Shown here in pieces: positions 12,260 to 19,806 of a stretch of 19,806 nucleotides of DNA (position 1 is the stretch's first letter; the number at the start of each line of letters is the position of its first letter). The notes beneath the pieces were generated by a model, which was not told where the DNA came from, did not search any database, and saw only the letters and a program-made list of their open reading frames with translations. The stretch spans positions 1 through 19,806 of the forward strand of contig NZ_CABUHK010000092.1 in assembly GCF_902491285.1 (NCBI RefSeq). Direction: 5' to 3'. The DNA comes from an uncultured Bacteroides sp. (GTDB taxonomy: Bacteria; Bacteroidota; Bacteroidia; Bacteroidales; Bacteroidaceae). Position numbers and translations under genes: made by a program.

Positions 12260-13258
12260 ATGGGTGAACATATATGTTTTAGGAGAAACGAACGTTTGAC
12301 TACCGTCAATCCATATTGGCGGGGAAATCCGATGGTACGCGGACGCTTTTTTAACAGGCAGCACCGTTTCCGTCCGGGGATGGGAAGCGTGTTGAAATGG
12401 CGCCTCTCGCCCAATCCCCAGCGTAAAGAAAAGAAGACGGTAAAATGGAACCCGAAAATTTGCTATCTCCGTTCATTGGATGCGGTGATAGGAGACTCTT
12501 TGATATGGCTGGGGCATAATTCTTTCTTCCTTCAGTTGGCAGGCAAAAGAATCATGTTCGATCCGGTGTTCGGTAATATTCCTTTTGTAAAGCGACAGAG
12601 CGAATTTCCCGCGAATCCTGACATCTTTACAGGGATTGACTACCTGCTTGTCAGTCACGACCATTTCGACCATCTGGATAAACAAAGTATCGCCCGCCTT
12701 TTGAAGAACAATCCGCAAATGAAACTTTTCTGCGGACTGGGGACAGGGGAACTTATCCAGAGTTGGTTTCCTGAGATGAAGATTATTGAAGCCGGCTGGT
12801 ATCAGCAGATGGAAGACGAAGGGCTTAAGATTACTTTCCTTCCGGCACAACACTGGAGCAAACGTTCCGTGCGTGATGGCGGGCAACGGCTGTGGGGAGC
12901 TTTTATGTTGCAAGGTGATGGGCTTTCTCTATATTATAGCGGAGATACAGGCTATTCCAGCCACTTCCGTGAAATCCCTGACTTGTTCGGGCCGCCGGAT
13001 TATGCCTTGTTGGGAATAGGCGCGTACAAACCCCGCTGGTTTATGCGTCCTAACCATATCTCGCCCTACGAATCATTGACTGCGGCGGAAGAAATGCATG
13101 CCGGACTTACTATCCCGATGCATTACGGCACATTCGACTTGTCTGACGAACCGTTGCATGATCCCCCGAAAGTCTTTTCGGCAGAAGCGAAGAAAAGAAA
13201 GATTCCGGTAGAAATCCCTTGTTTGGGAGAGATTGTAAAACTGAATAAAAAGAAATAA
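12260..13258 (+). CDS. MBL-fold metallo-hydrolase, NAPE-PLD/UlaG-like
   Basis: This 332-residue protein is a metallo-beta-lactamase-fold hydrolase. The metal motif HxHxDH is present as SHDHFDH (H133, H135, D137, H138), with the other expected ligands H198 (PAQHWS), D229 (YSGDTGY) and H288 (IPMHYGTF). The arrangement LIWLGHNSFFLQL followed by KRIMFDPVF and the early loop before the motif resembles N-acylphosphatidylethanolamine phospholipase D and related COG2220 enzymes. A lipid phosphodiester substrate is therefore possible but unproven; lactonase-like UlaG activity is an alternative. There is no signal peptide, so it is cytosolic or peripheral. The basic N terminus (residues 1-60, rich in Arg and Lys) is unusual for a soluble enzyme and could bind membranes. 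The flavin reductase gene starts 6 nt downstream, so the two form one transcript. Confidence 0.85.
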   Translation: MGEHICFRRNERLTTVNPYWRGNPMVRGRFFNRQHRFRPGMGSVLKWRLSPNPQRKEKKTVKWNPKICYLRSLDAVIGDSLIWLGHNSFFLQLAGKRIMFDPVFGNIPFVKRQSEFPANPDIFTGIDYLLVSHDHFDHLDKQSIARLLKNNPQMKLFCGLGTGELIQSWFPEMKIIEAGWYQQMEDEGLKITFLPAQHWSKRSVRDGGQRLWGAFMLQGDGLSLYYSGDTGYSSHFREIPDLFGPPDYALLGIGAYKPRWFMRPNHISPYESLTAAEEMHAGLTIPMHYGTFDLSDEPLHDPPKVFSAEAKKRKIPVEIPCLGEIVKLNKKK

Positions 13259-13264
13259 CTATAA

Positions 13265-13783
13265 ATGAATAAAGAGATGAAGAAGCTGGAAATTAAAGAC
13301 TTGAAAGAAAACTTTTTCGAAGCTATCGGAAAAGAATGGATGCTGGTTACAGCCGGCACGAAAGAGAAGTTCAATACAATGACGGCAAGTTGGGGCGGTA
13401 TCGGCTGGTTGTGGAATAAGCCCGTTGCTTTTGTTTTCGTTCGTCCCGAGCGCTATACATATGAATTTATAGAAAAGAATGATCACTTGACACTTTCTTT
13501 CTTGGGAGAAGAAAATAAGAAAATCCATGCAGTCTGTGGTTCCAAATCCGGACGGAATGTAGATAAAGTGAAAGAAACCGGATTGAGACCTATATTTACA
13601 GAGGAAGGAAATGTGCTGTTCGAGCAAGCCCGCTTGAGCCTGGAATGTAAGAAACTCTATGCGGACGGTATCAAACCGGAATGTTTCCTGGATAAAGAAT
13701 CACTGGAAAAGTGGTATGGTGGTGCACATGGCGGTTTTCATAAGATGTATATTGTAGAAATTGAAAATATATATTCGGAATAA
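13265..13783 (+). CDS. Flavin reductase family protein (flavoredoxin-like)
   Basis: This 172-residue protein belongs to the flavin-reductase-like, FMN-binding split-barrel family. The cofactor-binding stretch is visible as AGTKEKFNTMTASWGGIGWL (about residues 36-55), followed by KPVAFVFVRPERYTYEFI (about 57-74), the region that in the family binds FMN and sets the edge of the barrel, and then LTLSFLGEENKK. A cysteine follows at VCGSKSGR. It probably passes electrons from NAD(P)H or ferredoxin to an unknown acceptor. It is the second gene of the unit with the metallo-hydrolase (6-nt gap), though no biochemical link is obvious. The ATG at 13265 is kept; an in-frame ATG at 13277 is a possible alternative. 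A terminator follows. Confidence 0.88.
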   Translation: MNKEMKKLEIKDLKENFFEAIGKEWMLVTAGTKEKFNTMTASWGGIGWLWNKPVAFVFVRPERYTYEFIEKNDHLTLSFLGEENKKIHAVCGSKSGRNVDKVKETGLRPIFTEEGNVLFEQARLSLECKKLYADGIKPECFLDKESLEKWYGGAHGGFHKMYIVEIENIYSE

Positions 13784-13814
13784 ATTTAGCGGATTTTTTT
13801 ATGAATGCAATGGG

Positions 13815-13857
13815 GAAGCCCCTGAACTCAAGAGATTGAGAACAGGGGCTTCTTTTT
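13815..13857 (+). terminator. Intrinsic terminator after the flavin reductase gene
   Basis: GAAGCCCCTG (13815-13824) pairs perfectly with CAGGGGCTTC (13843-13852). Inside, CTCA (13827-13830) pairs with TGAG (13837-13840) across an AA/AA internal loop. Five T follow (13853-13857). On the opposite strand the stem is not followed by T, so it probably serves only the rightward unit; the convergent peptidase gene ends 41 nt away with no clear terminator of its own. Confidence 0.85.
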
Positions 13858-13897
13858 GTTTCCTATCTTCCAAGGTTTATCTTGTCCGGTCGGATTT

Positions 13898-16000
13898 TTA
13901 TTTTGATGGAGCCTCTTTTACCCATTTATCCAGCCATTCAAAGAAAGTACGTTGCCACAACACCCCGTTTTGTGGTTTCAGAACCCAGTGGTTCTCATCA
14001 GGATAAATCAGTAACTCGGCAGGAACACCACGCATTATGGCAGCGTCGAAAGCAGCCATCGCTTGATTAGCTAGGATACGATAATCTTTTTCTCCATGGA
14101 TGCAGAGAATCGGAGTGTCCCATTTGTCTACGAAGAGGTGAGGGGAGTTGGCGAAAGTACGCTGTGCCACCGGATTCTGTTTTTCCCAGTATGCGCCGCC
14201 CATATCCCAGTTGGCAAACCATTTCTCTTCAGTTTCCAGATATTGCATTTCCATGTTGAAGATACCGTCATGGGCAATAAATGCCTTGAAGCGTTTGTCA
14301 TGATGTCCGGCCAACCAATATACGGAGAATCCTCCGAAGCTGGCACCTACGCATCCCAAACGTTCTTTGTCCACATACGGCTCTTTTGCCATCTCGTCAA
14401 TAGCCGTGAAGTAGTCCTTCATGCATTGACCGCCGTAATCACCACTGATCTGTTCGTTCCATTCCACACCGAATCCCGGCAAACCGCGGCGGTTCGGAGC
14501 GACAATGATATAATCATTGGCCGCCATAATCTGGAAATTCCAGCGATAAGACCAGAACTGGCTGACCGGACTTTGAGGCCCACCCTCACAGAACAACAAA
14601 GTAGGATATTTCTTGTTCGGATCAAACTGTGGCGGATAGATTACCCACGTCAACATCTGTTTGCCATCTGTCGTCTTCATCCAGCGGCCTTCCACTTTAC
14701 CCATTTCCAACTGGTCATAAATCTGTTTATTCTCCTGTGTCAATTGAGTGGTTGTACCGTCCAATGCCACTGCATAAATCTCGTCACCCATACTCATAGA
14801 ATGACGCTTGGCAATCAGCTTGTCACCGAAAAGAGCCACACCTTCGTAATCATACATTCCCGAAGTTATCGCCTTTACGGAATCATTCGCCAAGTCCAGC
14901 ACATAAATCTGAGACTCTCCATGCCATACACCTGTGAAATAGATAGTCTTGGCGTCTGCGCCCCAGACAAAAGCATCCACATTCGATTCGAAAGCCTTGC
15001 TGACAAAACGCTTCTCACCGGTTTCCAGATTCATGATGAACAGACGGTTCAGATCAGCTTCATAACCGTCACGTTCCATACTCTGCCAAGCGATATACTT
15101 GCCGTCCGGTGAATATTGCGGATTGGTATCATATCCCTTATTCTCTTCGGTGACATTTTCAGTCTTCTTTGTATTCAGGTCATATACATAAATATCCGAA
15201 TTGGTAGAAACCGCATACGCCAGTCCTGTCTTCTTACGGCAGGTATAAGCAACTTTGTCCGAGGTTGTATTCCAGGCAAGTTGCTCTATGCCACCCCAAG
15301 GCTTCATCGGACTTTCATACGGCTCACCGTCCAGAATATCCACGATATTGGAGATGCCGTTGTCGTCAAAATCCGCAACGAAGGGATGCGGAGCCGTTGT
15401 CACCCATTCATCCCAATGTTTGTACATCAGGTCAGTGACAATAATGCCGGTAGCTTTAGGCAGATCCGGATATTTGTCGGCTGTACTTTCTTTCGTCTTT
15501 ACTTGTGAGATAAACAAGAGCTTCTTGCCGTCCGGTGAGATAGAATATCCTTCGATGTCACCGTCGTAGTCGGTCAGTTGCTTGCGACCGCTGCCGTCGG
15601 GATTCATCTCGTAGAGCTGGCTGCTTCCGTTGTCGTTACTTAGGAAAGCGAGCTTGGTGCCCCCTTTGATCCATGTCACCTCATTCTCCTGATAGGGGGT
15701 ACGGGTGATTTGCCGATTATCGCTACCGTCTGCGTTCATCACGAAGATTTCGCGGTTACTCTTGTTTTCCGGTACGCTGTAATAAGCCACCGTATACGCA
15801 ATTTTCTTTCCATCGGGCGATACTGCGAATCCGCCGATACGTCCCATGGCCCAAAGTGCTTCGGGAGTCATGCGCTTCCCTTCAATCTTAATATCCGATT
15901 TCTCGATAAGCACCTGGTCTGTCTTGCCTGCGTCTTTGGTTCCACCGCAGGCAGCTAACAACATTGCTGCCGACATCATAAATAAATTAGCTTGTCTCAT
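13898..16000 (-). CDS. dpp5: S9-family dipeptidyl-peptidase, DPP5-like lipoprotein
   Basis: This 700-residue protein is a prolyl-oligopeptidase-family (S9) serine peptidase. An N-terminal signal ends in the lipobox LLAAC, so it is a lipoprotein. A beta-propeller of TolB/WD40-like repeats follows (for example FAVSPDGKKIAYTV, YSISPDGKKLLFIS, PQYSPDGKYIAWQS), then the alpha/beta-hydrolase domain with Ser554 in GASFGG, Asp639 in HGEKDYRI and His671 in PDENHWVL. Long stretches (DLMYKHWDEWV, GGFSVYWLAGHHDKRF, PDENHWVLKPQN) resemble Porphyromonas gingivalis DPP5, which removes dipeptides from peptide N termini in the periplasm. Assignment to DPP5 is from memory of that sequence, without a search. 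The protein differs in being a predicted lipoprotein. It begins 48 nt after the MATE stop; a -7-like TATCTTCG lies in that gap, so it may have its own promoter. Confidence 0.9.
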   Translation of the reverse strand: MRQANLFMMSAAMLLAACGGTKDAGKTDQVLIEKSDIKIEGKRMTPEALWAMGRIGGFAVSPDGKKIAYTVAYYSVPENKSNREIFVMNADGSDNRQITRTPYQENEVTWIKGGTKLAFLSNDNGSSQLYEMNPDGSGRKQLTDYDGDIEGYSISPDGKKLLFISQVKTKESTADKYPDLPKATGIIVTDLMYKHWDEWVTTAPHPFVADFDDNGISNIVDILDGEPYESPMKPWGGIEQLAWNTTSDKVAYTCRKKTGLAYAVSTNSDIYVYDLNTKKTENVTEENKGYDTNPQYSPDGKYIAWQSMERDGYEADLNRLFIMNLETGEKRFVSKAFESNVDAFVWGADAKTIYFTGVWHGESQIYVLDLANDSVKAITSGMYDYEGVALFGDKLIAKRHSMSMGDEIYAVALDGTTTQLTQENKQIYDQLEMGKVEGRWMKTTDGKQMLTWVIYPPQFDPNKKYPTLLFCEGGPQSPVSQFWSYRWNFQIMAANDYIIVAPNRRGLPGFGVEWNEQISGDYGGQCMKDYFTAIDEMAKEPYVDKERLGCVGASFGGFSVYWLAGHHDKRFKAFIAHDGIFNMEMQYLETEEKWFANWDMGGAYWEKQNPVAQRTFANSPHLFVDKWDTPILCIHGEKDYRILANQAMAAFDAAIMRGVPAELLIYPDENHWVLKPQNGVLWQRTFFEWLDKWVKEAPSK

Positions 16001-16027
16001 ATATTTTATAAAATGTTTATTTTCTTG

Positions 16028-16035
16028 CGAAGATA
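16028..16035 (-). promoter_or_regulatory. Possible -7 element for the DPP5-like gene
   Basis: The minus strand reads TATCTTCG, one base from TAnnTTTG, between the MATE stop codon and the peptidase ATG, about 27 nt before it. No TTG at -33. Read-through from the MATE gene is equally possible. Confidence 0.35.
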
Positions 16036-16048
16036 GTGAAAAAAGGAT

Positions 16049-17380
16049 TTAAATCTTCTTTTTCTGCCAGTTTCCTTTTTTCATATACTGGTAACAGAAG
16101 ATGAGGATAAAAATACCGTATATGTGCTCCGTAGTCCAGCAGAATGCAATATCGACCCGCAGATAATATATAAAGTACGCTGCATAAGCCACGTAGATAG
16201 CCAGTACACAAAGTTCCATAGCCAGTCCTGTTCGTGTATTGCCCGTGCCCGATACCGACTGAAAATACACGTTGGCAGGCACCAACACCAGATAGGCTGA
16301 ACATAATACCCAAAGTGAGGGGATAGATGCGGCCCTTAAGTCCGGCATATCTGTATAGATACGCAGAATCAGCTCCGGGAACAGGCTGAAGAAAATCAAT
16401 ATCGGCAGTACGAATACATATCCGATACGGATATGCTGACGGATCGTTCCCCGTACACAATCCTGTTCTCCTGCACCGATCAGGTTACTGACCAATGAAC
16501 CGCAAGTGGCGGCAAAAGCCATAGCGACCATAAATGGAATCCCCGACACGTTACGGATAATATTGGCGATTGCCAGCGATCGTTCTCCCAAATGTTCCAC
16601 GAACAGGAAAAACATAAACCATGTCGATAAGGAGACAAAGTTCTGAATCATTGTCCACACGGAAATATTAAGGATTCTTTTCAACGTTTCTCCCCTAAAT
16701 TCAGGCAGGATATTCAGTGCATACTTCTTGCAGTCAATTCGTTGCCAGGTATAGATGATGAAGAAAATCACCGAAACCATTTCGGCCAGTGAAGAACCGA
16801 TGGCAGCACCGGCAATCCCCAGTTGTGGGAAACCGAATTTACCGAAAATCAGAATATAGTTGAATACTACATTCGAGAGCACCATTACGACCGAGTTCAG
16901 TGTCAGTGTCTTGGTCTGTGTCGTACCGACGAAGAATGCACGGAACATCACACCGACAAAAGAGAAGAAAAATCCATAGACTCTCCAGTGTATATAACTC
17001 TCGGCTGCATCGTAAATGTGCGGAGAAGAAATGATATTCTTCAATATATATGGTGAAAATACGATGGATAGTGTGAACAGTATAGCTGCCACTGCCAATA
17101 AGAAATAGATGCCTTGATAGAATATCGGACCTATTTCTTTGTAATTCCCTTCTCCGTTGCGACGGGCAATCAATATCTGCGCTCCGATACTGAAGCCGAA
17201 AGCCAGCATAAAGATAGCGAGATAGTACACACCTGCGATGGCGGATGCCCCCAGTTCGATTTCACCGACACGTCCGAGAAAAGCCGTGTCCGTCATACCG
17301 ATCAGTTGTTCCATAATCAGACTGATCAGGATCGGATAGGTGATCGTCCAAATTTGTTTATAAGTGTATTTAGTTTTCAT
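16049..17380 (-). CDS. MATE-family efflux transporter
   Basis: This 443-residue inner-membrane protein is a multidrug and toxic compound extrusion (MATE) exporter. It shows about 12 membrane spans in two similar halves, the conserved N-terminal part PILISLIMEQLIGMTDTAFL followed by GRVGEIELGASAIAG, and the family pattern of glycine- and proline-rich helix ends (FGFSIGAQILIARRNGEGN). It should export cationic or other compounds using a sodium or proton gradient; the substrate cannot be read from sequence. The start is set at the ATG at 17380, giving MKTKYTYKQIW; the longer frame begins at a TTG at 17413 inside the hairpin that follows yidC. No good TAnnTTTG element is seen upstream, so it may depend partly on read-through from pyrG-yidC. 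Length is usual. Confidence 0.9.
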   Translation of the reverse strand: MKTKYTYKQIWTITYPILISLIMEQLIGMTDTAFLGRVGEIELGASAIAGVYYLAIFMLAFGFSIGAQILIARRNGEGNYKEIGPIFYQGIYFLLAVAAILFTLSIVFSPYILKNIISSPHIYDAAESYIHWRVYGFFFSFVGVMFRAFFVGTTQTKTLTLNSVVMVLSNVVFNYILIFGKFGFPQLGIAGAAIGSSLAEMVSVIFFIIYTWQRIDCKKYALNILPEFRGETLKRILNISVWTMIQNFVSLSTWFMFFLFVEHLGERSLAIANIIRNVSGIPFMVAMAFAATCGSLVSNLIGAGEQDCVRGTIRQHIRIGYVFVLPILIFFSLFPELILRIYTDMPDLRAASIPSLWVLCSAYLVLVPANVYFQSVSGTGNTRTGLAMELCVLAIYVAYAAYFIYYLRVDIAFCWTTEHIYGIFILIFCYQYMKKGNWQKKKI

Positions 17381-17399
17381 ATGTTTTATTTTTAGAGAA

Positions 17400-17437
17400 A
17401 GAAAGCCGGGCAACCATAATAGGATGTCCGGCTTTCT
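17400..17437 (-). terminator. Hairpin terminator after yidC
   Basis: Read leftward, AGAAAGCCGGACA and TGCCCGGCTTTCT (arms 17437-17425 and 17412-17400) pair over 13 positions with one G-U, around a 12-nt loop. The sequence after the stem (TTCTCTAAAA) is only moderately T-rich, so some read-through into the MATE gene is possible. Confidence 0.7.
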
Positions 17438-17460
17438 CAGAATATATAGGATTTTATTCC

Positions 17461-19317
17461 TTATTTCTTATTCTGTCTTTGCTGCTGCAATAACTCCTGT
17501 TGCTTTTGCATCGCTTCCAGGCGGGCAGCAAATCCGGTCTTCTTCGCTTGTTTCGGGTCTTTCTTTTTGGCTTCAAGGATAGCCAGTAACTTCGTTTCGT
17601 CAGTCGTTCTACGAAGCAGAATCATAGTACCCACGCTAATCAATGTCGACACGAAATAGTAATAGTTCAAACCTGACGGATAATCATTCAAGACAAACAA
17701 GAACATAATCGGCATCAGATACATCATCCATTTCATAGCAGCCATTTGCGGCTGTGCACCGGTATCCTGCATAGACATCGTGTACTTCGTGTTCAAGATG
17801 TTGGTTACTGTCATCAGCAAGCAGAACAAGCTGAGATGGTTGCCCAAGAACGGGATATGGAACGGGAATGTGATGAACGCGTCATAAGTGGAAAGGTCGT
17901 CCGCCCACAAGAAACTCTGTTGACGCAACTCGATAGCACTCGGCACGAACATAAACAAAGCCATCAGGATAGGGAACTGCAACAGCATCGGCAGGCAGCC
18001 GCCCATCGGACTTACCCCGTATTGGCTGTAAAGTCCCATCACTTCCTGCTGTTTCTTCATCGCATCTTCCTGCTTCGGATACTTCTTGTTGATTTCGTCG
18101 ATTTTCGGTTTCAGCACGCGCATCTTGGCAGAAGACATATAAGTTTTCCAAGTAGCCGGATAAACCACGACTTTCACCATGATAGTCAGAATTAACAGTA
18201 CGATACCCATGCTCAACCCCCAGCCGGACAACCAGTCGAATACGTTGATTGTGATGAATTGGTTAATCCAGCGAATCAACGGCCAGCCCAGATATACCAG
18301 TCTATGAAGTTCCCATTTCTCGGTACGACCCTTATCCAGTGCTTTCAGCGTCTTGAAGTGGTTCGGGCCAAAATAGAAATACATCTCTGTCGGTTCCTTA
18401 CCTGACGGATCGAAGAACGTGTTCATTTCAGCCGAATAATCCTTGATATATCCGCTTCCTTGCTGTTCCATTCTCGATTTTACAGAAACTTTTTCGAAAT
18501 CCTGCTCGGCAATAAATACAGAAGAGAAGAACTGGTTCTTGAAAGCCACCCAGTCGATGCGGTTTTCCAACTTCTTTTCATCATCTTTGGCAGCCGACAA
18601 GTTATCTACGTTATCTCCCGTGACCTTGTAAGTCAGTTCAGACAAACGGTTCTCGTAAGTGAACCCTTTCTCCAGTTGGCGGGCACGTTGTGACCAGTCG
18701 ATGTCCACATAGTTGGTGCTTGCCAGTTTGTCCGCCATGCCTGTCGCCTTGATTTCAAAGTTCATCAGGTAACTGTCCGGTTTCAGGGTGTAGATGAAGT
18801 CGATATAACTGTCGCTGTCTGCAGCCAGACGCATAGTAACGCTGCTGTCCGTCTTGTTTACAGCTTCAAAGAAGTAATCCTTTGTCTGGATGGCACCTTC
18901 CTTGTTGTAGAAGTTGAAGTTCATCGAAGCATCATCACCGTCGAACAGCATGACCGGAGTCTTCTTGTCCTGTGCCATGTAATCCTTCAGCATAGCTGAA
19001 TATACACGTCCGCCTTTAGTCGTGAAAGTGATTTCCGCTACATTATTCTGGATACTGACTTTGGAGTCGGTTCCATGTATGGCATTGAAAAACAGAGCGG
19101 AAGAATCGGCTGCCGATGCGGCAGTCTCTTGCTTGCTGTTAGCCAGTGCAGCTTCCGTTTTCGCTTTCAGCGCTTCCTCTTGCTGTTGTACTACGGCAAT
19201 AGAATCGTAGTATCTCTTTTGCGCAGCTATCTGCTCCTCGCTGGGGCGGCTCAGAAAACTGAATCCTACCAATAATATACCTATTAAAACGAGACCTGTG
19301 ATGGTGTTTTTATCCAT
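17461..19317 (-). CDS. yidC: Membrane protein insertase YidC
   Basis: YidC inserts and folds inner-membrane proteins, alone or with SecYEG. The 618-residue protein has an N-terminal membrane helix ([19 protein letters not shown]), a large periplasmic beta-sandwich domain (about residues 60-345), and the conserved C-terminal core of membrane helices starting with [20 protein letters not shown]. The hydrophilic-groove arginine is in [10 protein letters not shown], matching the essential arginine of the E. coli protein. The loop [20 protein letters not shown] and the motif [16 protein letters not shown] are family hallmarks. The C-terminal tail is rich in Lys and Gln ([10 protein letters not shown] onward), suitable for ribosome contact. 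It starts 25 nt after pyrG and is very likely co-transcribed with it. It is normal in length for Bacteroidota. Confidence 0.96.
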   Translation of the reverse strand: MDKNTITGLVLIGILLVGFSFLSRPSEEQIAAQKRYYDSIAVVQQQEEALKAKTEAALANSKQETAASAADSSALFFNAIHGTDSKVSIQNNVAEITFTTKGGRVYSAMLKDYMAQDKKTPVMLFDGDDASMNFNFYNKEGAIQTKDYFFEAVNKTDSSVTMRLAADSDSYIDFIYTLKPDSYLMNFEIKATGMADKLASTNYVDIDWSQRARQLEKGFTYENRLSELTYKVTGDNVDNLSAAKDDEKKLENRIDWVAFKNQFFSSVFIAEQDFEKVSVKSRMEQQGSGYIKDYSAEMNTFFDPSGKEPTEMYFYFGPNHFKTLKALDKGRTEKWELHRLVYLGWPLIRWINQFITINVFDWLSGWGLSMGIVLLILTIMVKVVVYPATWKTYMSSAKMRVLKPKIDEINKKYPKQEDAMKKQQEVMGLYSQYGVSPMGGCLPMLLQFPILMALFMFVPSAIELRQQSFLWADDLSTYDAFITFPFHIPFLGNHLSLFCLLMTVTNILNTKYTMSMQDTGAQPQMAAMKWMMYLMPIMFLFVLNDYPSGLNYYYFVSTLISVGTMILLRRTTDETKLLAILEAKKKDPKQAKKTGFAARLEAMQKQQELLQQQRQNKK

Positions 19318-19342
19318 TCTTATTTTAATTACAAATTACTAA

Positions 19343-19806
19343 TTACTTTTCGTTTTCGATAGCCGCTTTCACAAACGCTACGAACAACGGGTGCGGGTTC
19401 AATACCGTACTGCTGTATTCCGGATGGAATTGCGTACCAACGAACCACTTCAAAGCCGGGATTTCTACAATTTCCACCAAGTCCGATTCCGGGTTGATAC
19501 CTACACATTTCATGCCGGCAGCCTCGTATTGTTCCTTGTAGTCATTGTTGAACTCATAGCGGTGACGGTGACGTTCCTGAATGTGCTCCTGTCCGTAAGC
19601 CTGATAAGTCTTGGAATCCTTCTGCAATACACATTCGTAAGCACCCAGACGCATTGTGCCTCCCATGTTAGTGATGGCTTTCTGCTCTTCCATGATGTCT
19701 ATCACGTTGTGCGGAGTCTTTTCATCCATTTCACGTGAGTTGGCATCGGCATATCCCAGTACGTTGCGTGCAAATTCAATGGCAATACATTGCATACCCA
19801 GACAAA
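19343..19806 (-). CDS. pyrG: CTP synthase, C-terminal part (5' end outside window)
   Basis: This is the C-terminal end of CTP synthase, which converts UTP to CTP using glutamine and ATP. The frame runs off the right edge. The last complete residues before the edge read CLGMQCIAIEFARN: the cysteine of CLGMQ is the nucleophile of the glutamine amidotransferase domain, so the window cuts the gene right at the active site. The His-Glu pair appears in FHPEYSST. The blocks MRLGAYECVL and ERHRHRYEFN are also typical. An ATG at 19795 is internal, not a start. The gene leads the leftward run pyrG, yidC, MATE, peptidase; yidC begins 25 nt after its stop. Confidence 0.95.
   Translation of the reverse strand, partial: CLGMQCIAIEFARNVLGYADANSREMDEKTPHNVIDIMEEQKAITNMGGTMRLGAYECVLQKDSKTYQAYGQEHIQERHRHRYEFNNDYKEQYEAAGMKCVGINPESDLVEIVEIPALKWFVGTQFHPEYSSTVLNPHPLFVAFVKAAIENEK

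Noticed and set aside
14096..15112. Long open frame (338 codons) on the plus strand opposite the DPP5-like gene
   Set aside because: It is antisense to a clear S9 peptidase, its translation has no recognisable domain and odd composition, and there is no promoter. It is a by-product of codon bias on the other strand.
16017..16460. 147-codon minus-strand frame overlapping the MATE gene 3' end
   Set aside because: It overlaps the well-supported MATE frame in another phase; the translation is rich in Cys and Tyr without pattern.
1..19806. Search for IS elements, phage genes, CRISPR, tRNA/rRNA, toxin-antitoxin, defence or conjugation genes
   Set aside because: All good frames are accounted for by housekeeping, transport, envelope and regulator families; no repeat array, integrase or transposase is visible.

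Overview
The window is ordinary chromosomal DNA from a member of Bacteroidota, most likely the genus Bacteroides. Three things point there: promoters of the TTG-N19..21-TAnnTTTG type, an AT-rich Rpb6-like omega subunit next to a Bacteroidota-type BamD, and a DPP5-like S9 peptidase that closely resembles the Porphyromonas enzyme. The species cannot be fixed from sequence alone. I see no IS element, phage gene, CRISPR array, tRNA or rRNA, and no secretion or defence island. The content is core housekeeping genes, envelope biogenesis genes, a few transporters and one small regulator operon.

Layout. 1-123 is the 3' end of an ACT-domain gene, followed by a gene-poor 376-nt stretch with an intrinsic terminator, a 22-bp tandem duplication and several hairpins. 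500-2204 (+) is a short cluster: bamD, the omega subunit of RNA polymerase, and a DUF4293 membrane protein. A strong bidirectional terminator separates it from a leftward pair (4792-2284): a lipid-exported LysM plus periplasmic-binding-fold protein, then an outer-membrane beta-barrel protein. That pair diverges from uvrA (4950-7775, +) across a 157-nt region holding a -7 element for each direction. After uvrA come ybaK (prolyl-tRNA editing) and a POT-family peptide transporter, then a convergent GNAT acetyltransferase behind a shared bidirectional terminator.

10598-12191 is an apparent autoregulated PadR-PspC operon: a 23-nt imperfect palindrome sits just upstream of the -7 element, and an intrinsic terminator closes the unit. 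12260-13783 is a two-gene unit of a NAPE-PLD-like metallo-hydrolase and a flavin reductase, with its own terminator. The right part is entirely leftward: pyrG (partial, cut at its catalytic cysteine), yidC, a hairpin terminator, a MATE exporter, and a DPP5-like lipoprotein peptidase.

Many of these genes concern the cell envelope: BamD assembles outer-membrane proteins, YidC inserts inner-membrane proteins, the LysM protein probably touches peptidoglycan, PspC proteins are linked to membrane stress, and the POT transporter and DPP5 both belong to peptide use. I did not find a clearly new biological system. The items most worth checking are the PadR operator, the wobble-rich hairpin after the omega gene, the missing zinc-finger cysteine in UvrA, the NxxER motif in the peptide transporter, and the LysM plus binding-fold/beta-barrel pair. 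Several gene starts were moved downstream of the longest open frame because the extra codons begin at TTG and overlap promoter or hairpin elements.
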